64,000 nt of DNA. Origin: Actinophytocola gossypii (GTDB lineage Bacteria > Actinomycetota > Actinomycetes > Mycobacteriales > Pseudonocardiaceae). The number at the start of each line of letters is the position of its first letter. Positions within the stretch are counted from its first letter, which is position 1. The position numbers and the translations under genes were made by a program. Shown one piece after another: positions 34,362 to 43,675 of the stretch. The stretch is from NCBI RefSeq assembly GCF_025165815.1, contig NZ_JAFFZE010000010.1:62001-126000 (forward strand), in the 5' to 3' direction. A model generated the notes under the pieces. That model saw only the letters and a list, made by a program, of their open reading frames with translations, did not search any database and was not told the DNA's origin.

Positions 34362-35153
34362 GTGACTCAGCGGGACGTGATCGCCGACCTGACCGCAGAA
34401 GCCGAGGCGGTCGACGCGCTCGTCGCCGGCATCGACGCCGCCGACTGGGCGCGGCCGACGCCCGCGCCTGGCTGGACGGTCGCCAACCAGATCGCCCACC
34501 TTGCCTTCATCTTCCGTCTCGCCGGCACCGCGGCCGCCGCCCCGGAACGGTTCGCCGCGATGACCGCCAAGGCCGCGGAGAACTTCGAGGGCGCGGTCAA
34601 CGGCGCGCTGCGCGAGTTCGACGGCGACTCGCCGGAGGTGCTGCTCGGCAAGTGGCGGACCGAGCGGGACACCGCGATCGAGGCGCTCGCCGCCGTACCA
34701 CCGGACCAGGTGGTGCCGTGGCTGGTGCGTCCGCTGCCGCCGACCGTGCTCGCCTGCGCCGGGACCATGGAGTGCTTCGGCCACGGCCAGGACATCGCCG
34801 ACGCGCTCGGCGTCGCCCGCGAGCGCACCGACCGGCTCTGGCACCTCGCCTGGTTCGCCACGCTCACCTGGGACTTCGGCTACCAGTCCCGCGGGCTCAC
34901 CGCGCCAGACGTCCAGTTCCGCTACGAGCTCACCGCGCCGTCCGGTGACCTGTGGGAGTTCGGCCCGCCCACCGCCGAGCAGCGGATCACCGGCTCCGCG
35001 ACGGACTTCTGCCTGCTGGTCACCCGCCGGCGGCACCGCGACGACCTCGACGTGAAGGCGGTCGGCGACGACGCCGACGCGTGGCTGGACCTCGCCCAGG
35101 CCTACCGAGGACCCGCCGGGCAAGGCCGCAGGCCGGGACAGTTCTCGTCCTGA
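34362..35153 (+). CDS. TIGR03084-type metal-binding DinB-fold protein
   Basis: This 263-aa protein starts at GTG 34362, with GAGAGGA ten or more bases upstream. It has the DinB/MDMPI fold: TPAPGWTVANQIAHLAFI, then MECFGHGQDIADALGV, the latter typical of TIGR03084 proteins. Probable metal ligands are His in QIAHL and His in CFGHGQD. The family is widespread in mycothiol-producing actinobacteria; function is unknown. It stands alone, 83 bp after the ligase. Confidence 0.82.
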   Translation: MTQRDVIADLTAEAEAVDALVAGIDAADWARPTPAPGWTVANQIAHLAFIFRLAGTAAAAPERFAAMTAKAAENFEGAVNGALREFDGDSPEVLLGKWRTERDTAIEALAAVPPDQVVPWLVRPLPPTVLACAGTMECFGHGQDIADALGVARERTDRLWHLAWFATLTWDFGYQSRGLTAPDVQFRYELTAPSGDLWEFGPPTAEQRITGSATDFCLLVTRRRHRDDLDVKAVGDDADAWLDLAQAYRGPAGQGRRPGQFSS

Positions 35154-35157
35154 CGCC

Positions 35158-35280
35158 ATGATGCCCCCACGCCGGCTGATCCGGCTGCTCGCCCATATCG
35201 AGAGCGACCGCCCCCGGTCGGCGATCCGGCACGTGTACCTGCGTGACGCGCCCGGACCCCGGCCCTACCTGGCGGCCTGA
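35158..35280 (+). CDS. Possible 40-aa Arg-rich small protein or leader peptide
   Basis: An open frame MMPPRRLIRLLAHIESDRP and so on, ending PGPRPYLAA, fits exactly between the DinB-fold gene and DAHP synthase. It has two Tyr and no Trp or Phe, so a classical aromatic attenuator is not evident, and no good RBS is visible. It may be spurious or a short coupled leader. Confidence 0.25.
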   Translation: MMPPRRLIRLLAHIESDRPRSAIRHVYLRDAPGPRPYLAA

Positions 35281-35294
35281 ACATGGAGGAAACC

Positions 35295-36335
35295 GTGGTG
35301 ATCGTCATGTCCCCCGACGCCACACCGTCCGATGTGGACGCTGTCGTCGCGCGGGTGGAGACCGCGGGCGGGCGGGCGTTCGTGAGCCGAGGGGTGAGCC
35401 GGGTCATCGTCGGGCTGGTGGGCGACGTGGACCTGTTCGCCTCGTTGAACCTGTCCGGGATGCCGGGCGTCGGCCAGGTCACCCGGGTGTCCACCGGCTA
35501 CAAGCTGGTGAGCCGCGAGCAGCACCCGGACCGGTCGGTGGTGCACGTGCGCGGGGTGCCGATCGGGCCGGACACGCTGACGCTGATCGCCGGACCGTGC
35601 GCGGTGGAGACACCGGAGCAGACGCTGGCCGCGGCCAGGATGGCCCAGCGCGCCGGCGCGACCCTGTTGCGCGGCGGCGCGTTCAAGCCACGCACGTCGC
35701 CGTACGCGTTCCAGGGCCTCGGCGAGCTCGGCCTGAAGATCCTGGCCGACGTGCGTACCGAGACCGGGCTGCCGATCGTCACCGAGGTGCTCAGCGCGCA
35801 CGAGGTCGAGATGGTCGCCTCCTACGCCGACATGCTCCAGGTCGGCACCAGGAACATGCAGAACTTCACGCTCCTGCGCGAGGTCGGCGCCGCCGGCAAG
35901 CCGGTGATGCTCAAGCGCGGGATGAACGCCACCATCGAGGAGTGGCTGATGGCCGCCGAGTACATCGCGCAGCGCGGCAACCTGAGCATCGTGCTGTGCG
36001 AGCGCGGCATCCGCACCTTCGAGACCGCCACCCGCAACACCCTCGACGTCTCGGCCGTCCCCGTGGCGCAACGCCTCTCGCACCTTCCGGTGATCGTCGA
36101 CCCGTCCCACTCCGGCGGCCGCCGCGACCTGGTCCTCCCCCTCGCCCGCGCCGGCATCGTCGCCGGCTCCGACGGCGTCATCGTCGACGTCCACCCCGAC
36201 CCCGCCACGGCCCTCTGCGACGGCCCCCAGGCCCTGGTCGAGGAGGACCTGACCGACCTGTCCCGCACCATCGAGGACCTGTCCGTCTACATGGGCCGCA
36301 CCAACCCCACCCGCCCCCTCCGCAAGGCGAGCTGA
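35295..36335 (+). CDS. 3-deoxy-7-phosphoheptulonate (DAHP) synthase
   Basis: This protein of 346 aa catalyses the first step of the shikimate pathway, joining phosphoenolpyruvate and erythrose 4-phosphate. An N-terminal ferredoxin-like regulatory domain (residues 1-65) precedes the TIM barrel with LIAGPCAVET, RGGAFKPRTSPYAFQG and IVDPSHSGGRRDLV, as in type I-beta enzymes. I chose GTG 35295 because GGAGGA (35285-35290) lies four bases before it; ATG 35283 would add four residues. A striking repeat cluster follows the stop. Confidence 0.93.
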   Translation: MVIVMSPDATPSDVDAVVARVETAGGRAFVSRGVSRVIVGLVGDVDLFASLNLSGMPGVGQVTRVSTGYKLVSREQHPDRSVVHVRGVPIGPDTLTLIAGPCAVETPEQTLAAARMAQRAGATLLRGGAFKPRTSPYAFQGLGELGLKILADVRTETGLPIVTEVLSAHEVEMVASYADMLQVGTRNMQNFTLLREVGAAGKPVMLKRGMNATIEEWLMAAEYIAQRGNLSIVLCERGIRTFETATRNTLDVSAVPVAQRLSHLPVIVDPSHSGGRRDLVLPLARAGIVAGSDGVIVDVHPDPATALCDGPQALVEEDLTDLSRTIEDLSVYMGRTNPTRPLRKAS

Positions 36336-36338
36336 ACC

Positions 36339-36444
36339 GGGAACGTACGACTCGCCGAACCGAAACGTACGACTCGCGACCACCGCGAGTCGTACGTTCC
36401 CGGCGCGCGAGTCGTACGTTCCCGGCGCGCGAGTCGTACGTTCC
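36339..36444. repeat. Five-copy inverted repeat cluster with 22-bp period
   Basis: The 14-mer AACGTACGACTCGC occurs twice forward (36342, 36364) and three times reverse (GCGAGTCGTACGTT at 36385, 36407, 36429). Within each orientation, copies are spaced exactly 22 bp. Flanking CCCGG/GGG bases are also partly conserved, and GTACGAC/GTCGTAC itself contains CGTACG. Forward and reverse blocks can fold into a long hairpin, so the cluster may end both the DAHP synthase and the GH95 transcripts. It could also be a REP-like element. Confidence 0.9.
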
Positions 36445-36452
36445 GGTCGTGG

Positions 36453-39400
36453 TCAGCCGAAGGCGTGGGTGCGCCAGTTCGGGATCTCCGCCGCGCTCAG
36501 GGCCACGGGCAGGATCGTGGCGCGGTCGACGGCGCCGGTGAGGCGTTGGCCGCCGCCCTGGTCGGCGCCGAAGCGGAGCTCCCTGGTGGCGCAGCCGTTG
36601 ATGCCGTCGGCCGGCACCGCCGCCGTCGCGGCCTGGGCGCCGTCCAGGTACACGGTCAGCTCGCCGGCGTCGGTCATGGTGACGGCCACGTCGGTCCAGC
36701 GGTCCGCCGGGACCACCGCGCCGGTGGTGACGTTGGTGCCGGAGCCGATGAAGCGCAGCTGGTTCGACGGGGTCAGGTCGATCAGCACCCCGTCGGTGCC
36801 GGGATCGCCGCTGGGCTGCCAGTCGAACAGCCGGCGGTAGCCGCTGCCGGACGCCTTCACCTCCGCCGCGAACGTCGCCTCGCGGAGGAAGCCCAGCGAC
36901 GTCGGCTCGGTGCCCAGGTACGTTCCGCCGTCCAGGACGACGCCGCTACCGGTGGGCGCGGTGTCGTCGTAGGCCACGGATCCGCGCACGGTGGCGTCCC
37001 GGTCGTGCCGGGACGCGTCGTCCACAGTGGACCCCGACGCCGGGTCCCAGGCCACCAGCGGACCGTCCGGCGGTGCCGCGCACGGCGGCAGCGGCTCGAT
37101 CGCCACGCCTGTGCGTCCGGTGTGCCGCCAGCCGTCCCCGGTCAGCACGGCCGTCAGGGGCTGGAACTCGGTGTCCCCGGCCGCCGGGGTGACGGTGAAC
37201 GTGTACGTCCTCGACCCGCCGCGCCGGATCGGGCGCACGTGGTGCCGGGCCGGGGACGCCGTCCAGCCGTCGGGGAGGTCGAGCGCCAGCCGGGCCGCCG
37301 GCAGCGTCCGGCCGTGCGCCGAGACGGTCACCTCCGCCTCGAACGGGGTCTGGTCCACCACCCGGTCGGGGGCGTCCACCGACATCGACGCCAGCGCCCG
37401 GAACACGTACGTCCGGCCACGATCGGCGTCGAACGTCACCTGGTCACCGGAACGGTCGGCCCGCACCCGGTTGCCGTACGAGTCGGTCAGCTCGTACCGG
37501 CCGGCGAACAGGTCCGACGACACGGTGATCGGGCCGGACCGACCCGCCTCCAGGGCGATCCTGGTCGGGGTGCCGCCCGCCCAGTCGACGTCGACGGTCA
37601 CGTCGCCCCTGGCACGCAGGCCGTCGACCGAGCCGTCGGCCCACAGATCGGGCAGCGCGGGCAGGACGTCGACCACGCCGGAGTGGCTCTGCAGCAGCAT
37701 CTCCGCGACCCCGGCGGTGGCCCCGAAGTTGCCGTCGATCTGGAACGGCGGATGGGTGTCCCACAGGTTGTCCAGCGTGCTGTTCTTCAGCAGCTCGGAG
37801 AGCATCAGGTGCGAGTGGTTGCCGTCGAGCAGCCGCGCCCAGAAGTTGATCTTCCAGGCCTTGCTCCACCCGGTCCCGCCGTCACCGCGCGCCTCCAGCG
37901 AGGTGCGGGCCGCCGTGATCAGCTCCGGGTCGTCCTGCGGGGTGATCTGCCGGCCCGGGTGCAGGGCGAACAGGTGCGACACGTGCCGATGCTGGTTGTT
38001 CGGGTCGTCCCAGTCCTCCTTCCACTCCTGCAGCTGGCCCCACGAACCGACCCGCAGGCCCGGGTCCAGCCGGTCCAGGGTGGCCTGGGCCTGACGCGCG
38101 AACGCGTCGTCGCCGAGTTGGCGCGCGGCGGCGACGGTGTTGTTCAGCAGGTCCCACACGATCTGCTGGGACATCGACGCGCCGGAGGAGAACGGGCCCT
38201 GTTCCGGCGAGTAGCTCGGGGTCACGACGAGCTTCCCGTCGCGCGGGTCCTCGACCAGCTCGTCCATCCAGAACAGCGTCAGCGACCTGAGCATCGGGTA
38301 CGCCCGCTCCCGCAGGAACTCCTCGTCGCGGGTGAACAGGTAGTGCTCGTAGTAGTGCTGCGCGAGCCACGCGCCGGACTCGGGGAACCAGAACGCCGTC
38401 GCCCAGTCGTGCACGCCGGTGAAGCCGAACGGGTTGGTCTCGTTGTGCACCACCCAGCCGCGGTTGCCGAACATCTCCCTCGCGGTGACCTCGCCGGCCG
38501 GCACCATCGAGTCCACGTAGTCGAACAGCGGCGCGGTGGTCTCCGACAGGTTCGTGGTCTCCGCGGGCCAGTAGTTCATCTGCAGGTTGATGTTGACGTG
38601 GTAGTCGGCGCTCCACGGCGGCGAGGTGGAGTTGTTCCACACGCCCTGCAGGTTCGCCGGCAGCGAGCCCGGCCGCGACGACGCGACGAGCAGGTACCGG
38701 CCGTACTGGAAGTACAGGTTCTCCAACGCCTTGCGGTGCGCGGCCGGGGTCGCCGGATCGCGGTAGGCGCGCAGCAGGTCGTCGGTCGGCAGGTCCGGCA
38801 TCTCCTGGCCGATGTCCAGGCGAACCCGGTCGAACAGCTCCCGGTGGTCCGCCACGTGCGCGTGCCGCAGGCGGTGGAAGCCCTTGTGCGCGGCCAGGTC
38901 GACCCGCCTGGTCACCTCGGCGTGCGGGTCCTCGCCGGTGCGGTAGGCCGGGTACACGTCGGAGTAGTCGGTGCCGGCGGCGATCACCAGCGTCACCGCG
39001 TCGGCGTCGCGCACGGTCACCGAGCCGTCGGCGTTGTCGGTACGGGTGCCACCGTCGTTGAGCACCCGGATCTGGGCCTCGAACCGCAGCCCGTTGTCGT
39101 GCAGGGCGCCGGCGAACGTGATCCGGCCGTCCCGCGCGGTCACCGTCCGCGAGCGGTTGTCCGGCGCGCTGACCGAGGTGGTGAAGCCGACCCGGCCGCG
39201 CTCGTCGGCCGAGAGGCGCGCCACGATCACGTCGTCGGCGGCGGTGGCGAAGTACTCCCGCGAGTACCGCACCCCGTCCGCGGTGTACCCGACACCGGCG
39301 ACGGCCTCGGCGATGTCGAGGTCACGTCGGTAGTCGGTGACGTTCGTCGGCTCCTCGACCTGGGTGAGCCGGAGGTCACCGAAGATCTGGTAGGCGCCGA

Positions 39401-39821
39401 ACCCGGTCTTGGGCTGTCCGAGCTGGTCGGCGACCCACTCCGGGTCGGCCTGGCCATCGACCCGGATCCGCTCCCGCACCCGCTCGATCGCCCCGGGCCG
39501 CGGCTCCCGCCAGTTGCCGAAGTCGTAGTCCGGCGAGCCCGGCCCGCCGGTCCACAGGGTCTTCTCGTTGAACTGCAACAGTTCCGTGCCGACACCGCCG
39601 AACACGCTCGCACCGAGCGCCCCGTTCCCGATCGGCAGCGACTCCGACTCCCAGTCGGTCGCCGGCTCGTCGTACCAGAGCGTCAGGCCGTCGTTGCGGT
39701 GCCCGTGGCCCTGGTCCTCCGCCACCGCACCGCTGTCGACCAGCGCGGTCCCGGCCAGTGCGGTGGCCGCGGCCACCGCCGTCGTCAGAATCCTGGTTCT
39801 CACCCGTGAGCGTCTGGACAT
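36453..39821 (-). CDS. Secreted glycoside hydrolase family 95 protein with LamG domain
   Basis: This protein of 1122 aa starts at ATG 39821, with GAGGAG six or seven bases upstream. Residues 1-34 form a Sec signal ending SGAVA. Residues 45-800 match GH95: LTLWYDEPATDWESESLPIGNG (split), FNEKTLWTGGPG, then VNINLQMNYWPAETTNLSE. GH95 enzymes are alpha-L-fucosidases or alpha-L-galactosidases. A NEW3-like beta domain (about 840-930) and a C-terminal LamG domain (about 950-1120) may bind substrate. It is the last gene of the sugar ABC operon, 79 bp after the binding protein, so released sugar is probably imported by that system. Confidence 0.9.
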   Translation of the reverse strand: MSRRSRVRTRILTTAVAAATALAGTALVDSGAVAEDQGHGHRNDGLTLWYDEPATDWESESLPIGNGALGASVFGGVGTELLQFNEKTLWTGGPGSPDYDFGNWREPRPGAIERVRERIRVDGQADPEWVADQLGQPKTGFGAYQIFGDLRLTQVEEPTNVTDYRRDLDIAEAVAGVGYTADGVRYSREYFATAADDVIVARLSADERGRVGFTTSVSAPDNRSRTVTARDGRITFAGALHDNGLRFEAQIRVLNDGGTRTDNADGSVTVRDADAVTLVIAAGTDYSDVYPAYRTGEDPHAEVTRRVDLAAHKGFHRLRHAHVADHRELFDRVRLDIGQEMPDLPTDDLLRAYRDPATPAAHRKALENLYFQYGRYLLVASSRPGSLPANLQGVWNNSTSPPWSADYHVNINLQMNYWPAETTNLSETTAPLFDYVDSMVPAGEVTAREMFGNRGWVVHNETNPFGFTGVHDWATAFWFPESGAWLAQHYYEHYLFTRDEEFLRERAYPMLRSLTLFWMDELVEDPRDGKLVVTPSYSPEQGPFSSGASMSQQIVWDLLNNTVAAARQLGDDAFARQAQATLDRLDPGLRVGSWGQLQEWKEDWDDPNNQHRHVSHLFALHPGRQITPQDDPELITAARTSLEARGDGGTGWSKAWKINFWARLLDGNHSHLMLSELLKNSTLDNLWDTHPPFQIDGNFGATAGVAEMLLQSHSGVVDVLPALPDLWADGSVDGLRARGDVTVDVDWAGGTPTRIALEAGRSGPITVSSDLFAGRYELTDSYGNRVRADRSGDQVTFDADRGRTYVFRALASMSVDAPDRVVDQTPFEAEVTVSAHGRTLPAARLALDLPDGWTASPARHHVRPIRRGGSRTYTFTVTPAAGDTEFQPLTAVLTGDGWRHTGRTGVAIEPLPPCAAPPDGPLVAWDPASGSTVDDASRHDRDATVRGSVAYDDTAPTGSGVVLDGGTYLGTEPTSLGFLREATFAAEVKASGSGYRRLFDWQPSGDPGTDGVLIDLTPSNQLRFIGSGTNVTTGAVVPADRWTDVAVTMTDAGELTVYLDGAQAATAAVPADGINGCATRELRFGADQGGGQRLTGAVDRATILPVALSAAEIPNWRTHAFG

Positions 39822-39900
39822 CACGACTCCTCTGTCATGAAGGCACGCCGAAGTAAGCCCGGAAGGATTTCCGTGCTGAGAAGCTGTGTTCAGGAAAGGA

Positions 39901-40869
39901 TCAGTCGTAGAGGACGGCCGCGATCTCCGGGTCGTCCACATTGGTCTGGTCGTACCACTTGAAGCCGGTGTCGACGGTCTCCGGCAGGTCCTCGCCGTTG
40001 ATCGCCTTCATCGCGGCGATCACCAGCTGGCGGCCCATGTTCACCGGGTCCTGGGTGACGGCGCCGGCCATCGTGCCGTTGCGGATCGCGTCGACCTGGG
40101 CCTTGCCCGAGTCGAAGCCGACCAGCTGCAGGCCCTGCTTGCCGCTCTCCTGCACGCCCTTGATCACGCCGATCGCCGAGCCCTCGTTGGACGCGTAGAT
40201 GCCCTTGAGGTCCGGGTTCGACGAGACGATCGACTTGGTGATGTTCGCCGACTCCAGCTGGTCGCCGCCGCCGTACTGCGGGTCAAGCACCTCGATGTCC
40301 GGCGCGTTCTGCTCCATCCACTCCAGGAAGCCGTCCCGGCGCTGGGTGCCGGACTGGGAGGTCTGGTCGTGCACGACCATCGCGACCTTGCCCGAGCCGC
40401 CGACCAGCTCGGCCATGTGCTTGGCCGCCTCGGCCGCGGCGGCCTTGTTGTCGGTGCTGACCGTGGTCAGCGGCACGTCGCTGTCCACTCCGGAGTCGAA
40501 CGCGATCACCGGGATGTCCTGCGACTTCGCCTGCTGCAGCAGCGGCTCGGCGGCCTGGCTGTCCAGCGCGGCGAACCCGAGCGCGTCCGGGCTCTTGGCG
40601 ATGTCGTTGGTGAGCATGTTGATCTGCTCCTCGACGTCGGCCTCGGTCGGCGGGCCGACGAACGTCACCCGCGCGCCCTGCTTCGACGCCTCCTCCTCGG
40701 CACCCTGCTTGACCGCCTGCCAGAACTGGTGCTGGAAGCCCTTGGACACGATCGCGATGTACGGCTGCCCACCGCCACCACCGGCACCGCCGCCCTCCGC
40801 ACCGCACGCGGTCAGCGAGAGGGCCAGGGCGGCACCGGCCACGACGGCGCCGACCTTCTGCATCTTCAT
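39901..40869 (-). CDS. Sugar ABC transporter substrate-binding lipoprotein (RbsB-like)
   Basis: This 322-aa protein has a lipoprotein signal with lipobox LTAC (Cys22), then a Gly-rich linker. The mature part is a type I periplasmic binding fold (YIAIVSKGFQHQFWQAV, AFDSGVDSDVPLTTV, IYASNEGSA) of the RbsB family for monosaccharides. It lies three bases after the permease. Fucose, galactose or a related sugar is suggested by the GH95 neighbour. Confidence 0.92.
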   Translation of the reverse strand: MKMQKVGAVVAGAALALSLTACGAEGGGAGGGGGQPYIAIVSKGFQHQFWQAVKQGAEEEASKQGARVTFVGPPTEADVEEQINMLTNDIAKSPDALGFAALDSQAAEPLLQQAKSQDIPVIAFDSGVDSDVPLTTVSTDNKAAAAEAAKHMAELVGGSGKVAMVVHDQTSQSGTQRRDGFLEWMEQNAPDIEVLDPQYGGGDQLESANITKSIVSSNPDLKGIYASNEGSAIGVIKGVQESGKQGLQLVGFDSGKAQVDAIRNGTMAGAVTQDPVNMGRQLVIAAMKAINGEDLPETVDTGFKWYDQTNVDDPEIAAVLYD

Positions 40870-40872
40870 CGA

Positions 40873-41868
40873 TCAGGCCTCTTTCTTCCGGAGGATGTCG
40901 GTGTAGACGGCCACGAGGATCACGCAGCCGAGGATGACGTTCTGCCACTCCTGGGGGATGGACATGATCTGCAGACCGTTGTTGAGCGTGGAGATGATCA
41001 GCGCCCCGATCAGCGTGCCGACGATCGAGCCCTTGCCACCGGACAGCGATGTGCCGCCGATGACCACCGCGGCGATCGCCTGCAGCTCGTAGCCCATGCC
41101 GGTGGCCGGCTGGGCCGACCCGAGCCGGGCGGAGATCATGATGCCGGCGAGCCCGATGAACAGACCGGCGAACGCGTAGACCGCGATCTTCCACTTCCGC
41201 ACGTCGATGCCCGACAGCGCGGTGGCCTCCTCGTTGCTGCCGATCGAGTACGTGTAGCGGCCGAGCACGGTCTTGGTCAGCAGCACCCCGGCGATCACCG
41301 CGACCACGATCAGCACGATCACCGCGTTCGGGAAGTCCACGCCGGGAATCAGGTTGCCGGTGGAGATCTTGGTGTAGGCGGGCTCCTCGGAGAAGTAGAT
41401 CGGCGCGCTGCCGGACACGACCAGGGCGAGCCCCTCGGCCACCAGCATCATCGCCAGCGTCGCGATGAACGGCGGGATCTTCAGCAGCGCGATGTTGATC
41501 CCGTTGACCAGCCCCATCAGCCCGCCGAACAGGACGGTCGCGACGAGCCCGACGGCCAGCGGCAGGTCCAGGTTCACGATGAACACGCCGGACATCACCG
41601 CGCACAGCGCCATCCCGGTGCCGATCGACAGGTCGATGCCGCCGGTGATGATGACGAACGTGGTGCCGATCGCGAGCGTGCCGATCACCACGGTGGAGAA
41701 CAGGATCGCGGTGAAGTTGCCGTAGGTGAAGAAGAACGGGCTCGCCACCGAGAAGAACGCGAAGATCACGATCAGGCTGGCGAACGCCAGCAGCTGCTGC
41801 AGGCGGCCCTTCACCACGGCCCCGACCGGCCTGCCCGCCACCCCGGACTTCTCCCTCGTGGTCACCAT
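40873..41868 (-). CDS. Sugar ABC transporter permease (RbsC-like)
   Basis: This 331-aa integral membrane protein has about nine or ten hydrophobic helices and the family motifs GTTFVIITGGIDLSIG and GGTSLSGGKGSIVGTLIGA. It forms the channel with the neighbouring ATPase. Spacing to the ATPase gene is 52 bp and to the binding protein 3 bp. Confidence 0.92.
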   Translation of the reverse strand: MVTTREKSGVAGRPVGAVVKGRLQQLLAFASLIVIFAFFSVASPFFFTYGNFTAILFSTVVIGTLAIGTTFVIITGGIDLSIGTGMALCAVMSGVFIVNLDLPLAVGLVATVLFGGLMGLVNGINIALLKIPPFIATLAMMLVAEGLALVVSGSAPIYFSEEPAYTKISTGNLIPGVDFPNAVIVLIVVAVIAGVLLTKTVLGRYTYSIGSNEEATALSGIDVRKWKIAVYAFAGLFIGLAGIMISARLGSAQPATGMGYELQAIAAVVIGGTSLSGGKGSIVGTLIGALIISTLNNGLQIMSIPQEWQNVILGCVILVAVYTDILRKKEA

Positions 41869-41920
41869 CGGTTGCTGCCTCCAGTTCGGGACGTACCGGT
41901 GGCCGGTTCGTGCGAGGGCG

Positions 41921-43522
41921 TCATGCCTTCCCCTCTTCGTCTTCGGCCGCGCCGGTCTCCACCGGGTCCAGCCCGAGTTCCTTGGCGTCCTCGACGTTCT
42001 CGTCCGGACGCAGCGTCGCGTAGTGCATGATCGTCTCCTGGCTTGCCTCGGCGGCGTCGAGGATCCGGGTGACCCGGCCCTCGCTCATCACCACCACCCG
42101 GTGCGACATGCGCAGCACCTCGGGCAGCTCCGAGGAGATCATGATGATCGACTTCCCCTGCTCGGCCAGCTCGTTGAGCAGCTGGTAGATCTCCTCCTTG
42201 GCGCCGACGTCGATGCCGCGGGTCGGCTCGTCGAAGATCAGGATGTCGCAGTCCCGGGCGAGCCACTTGGCGATGACGACCTTCTGCTGGTTGCCGCCGG
42301 AGAGGAACTTCGTCGTCTGGTCCACCGACGGGGTCTTGATCCGCAGCGACCCGACGTACTCGCTCGCCGCCGCTCGTGCGGCCCGGTCGTGCACGAACCC
42401 GGCCGTGGTGAACCGCCTGGCCAGCGCACCGAGGGTCACGTTGGCCTTCACGTCCTTGTCGAGCAGCAGGCCGTAGCGCTTGCGGTCCTCGGACAGGTAG
42501 CCGATGCCGTGCCGCACCGCGTCGGCCGGGTGCCCGATGCGGATGCGGCTGCCACGCAGGGTGAGCACGCCGCCGTCGACGGGGTCGGCGCCGACGATCG
42601 CGCGGGCGGTCTCGGTGCGCCCGGCACCCATCAGCCCCGCGAAGCCGAGGATCTCCCCCGCGCGCAGGTCGAACGTGACGTCCTTGAGCAGGGCCTTGGT
42701 GGACAGGCCGGTGACCTCGAGCAGCACCTCGCGGTCGGCCCGCACCCCCTGCGGTCCGGCGTGGTCGGCGAGGGTGCGGCCGACCATCATCGCGATGATC
42801 TCCCGGGTGCTGGTGGCCGCGACGTCCACGGTGTCGACGTACTGGCCGTCGCGGATGACCGTGACCCGGTCGGCGATCCGGCGGATCTCCTCCATCCGGT
42901 GCGAGATGTAGATGACCCCGGTCTCCGGCCGCACGAAACGTCGGATCAGTTCGTGCAGGGTGGCGACCTCGGCGTCGTTGAGCGCTGCGGTCGGCTCGTC
43001 CATGATCAGGACCTTGGGGTCGTAGGAGAGCGCCTTGGCGATCTCGACCATCTGCTGATTGGCCACGGTCAGGTCGCCGACCACGGCGTTCGGGTCCAGC
43101 GGCAGGTGCAGGCGGCCGATCAGCTCGCGCGCGTCGCGGACCAGGCGGCGCTCGTCGAGCAGCAGCCGCGCGCGGCGCGGCTCGCGGCCGATGAAGACGT
43201 TCTGCGCCACGGTCAGGTGCGGAACCAGGTTGAACTCCTGGTGGATGATGCTGATGCCGAGCTCGGTGGCGTGCTTGGGGCCGGCGATCGTCAACGGCTC
43301 GCCGTCGAGGGTGAAGGTGCCGGTGTCCGGGGTGTGGATGCCGGACAGCAGCTTCATCAGCGTGGACTTGCCGGCGCCGTTCTCGCCGACGAGGGCGAGC
43401 ACCTCGCCGGCGCGCAGCTCCAGGCGCATGTCGGACAGGGCGCGCACGCCGGGGAAGGACTTGTCCACGCCCTCCACCTCGAGCAGCGGCAACGTCCGTG
43501 GTGTCGCGGTCTCGGTCAGCAA
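41921..43522 (-). CDS. Sugar ABC transporter ATP-binding protein (RbsA/MglA-like)
   Basis: This 533-aa protein has two fused ATPase domains. The first has Walker [10 protein letters not shown] and the second a degenerate loop in LMGAGRTE, as usual for the RbsA group. The second domain's signature is [18 protein letters not shown], followed by [11 protein letters not shown]. The start is TTG 43522 with AGAGGA five bases upstream. It is the first gene of the ABC-GH95 operon, about 45 bp after a well-formed promoter. Confidence 0.93.
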   Translation of the reverse strand: MLTETATPRTLPLLEVEGVDKSFPGVRALSDMRLELRAGEVLALVGENGAGKSTLMKLLSGIHTPDTGTFTLDGEPLTIAGPKHATELGISIIHQEFNLVPHLTVAQNVFIGREPRRARLLLDERRLVRDARELIGRLHLPLDPNAVVGDLTVANQQMVEIAKALSYDPKVLIMDEPTAALNDAEVATLHELIRRFVRPETGVIYISHRMEEIRRIADRVTVIRDGQYVDTVDVAATSTREIIAMMVGRTLADHAGPQGVRADREVLLEVTGLSTKALLKDVTFDLRAGEILGFAGLMGAGRTETARAIVGADPVDGGVLTLRGSRIRIGHPADAVRHGIGYLSEDRKRYGLLLDKDVKANVTLGALARRFTTAGFVHDRAARAAASEYVGSLRIKTPSVDQTTKFLSGGNQQKVVIAKWLARDCDILIFDEPTRGIDVGAKEEIYQLLNELAEQGKSIIMISSELPEVLRMSHRVVVMSEGRVTRILDAAEASQETIMHYATLRPDENVEDAKELGLDPVETGAAEDEEGKA

Positions 43523-43568
43523 CCCGGTCCTCTTTCCGCCTAGTCACAGCCGGCGAGAATCTTCCGGG

Positions 43569-43598
43569 AGGTTAGACATCCGATGTATTCGCCGTCAA
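43569..43598 (-). promoter_or_regulatory. Promoter with embedded operator for the sugar ABC operon
   Basis: On the minus strand TTGACG (43598-43593) and TAACCT (43574-43569) are spaced 18 bp. Inside the spacer lies a perfect 11-bp palindrome, ACATCCGATGT (43576-43586). A repressor bound there would block RNA polymerase. The size suits a GntR- or LacI-family sugar regulator, but none is encoded nearby. Confidence 0.7.
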
Positions 43599-43675
43599 GA
43601 CTATGTAAGCCGCTAGCAACACACTGCAACGTACCGCCGTGAACCGGTCACCGGAACCGGATAATCGTCAGATCT

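Noticed and set aside
35158-35280. Aromatic amino-acid attenuator leader for DAHP synthase
   Set aside because: The small frame has only two Tyr, no Phe or Trp runs, and no alternative hairpins were evident.
36339-36444. Possible CRISPR array
   Set aside because: Copies are 14 bp in two opposite orientations with 8-bp, similar spacers and no cas genes nearby.
36465-39809. Long open frame antisense to the GH95 gene
   Set aside because: Shadow frame with biased composition; the minus-strand frame has a signal peptide and GH95 motifs.
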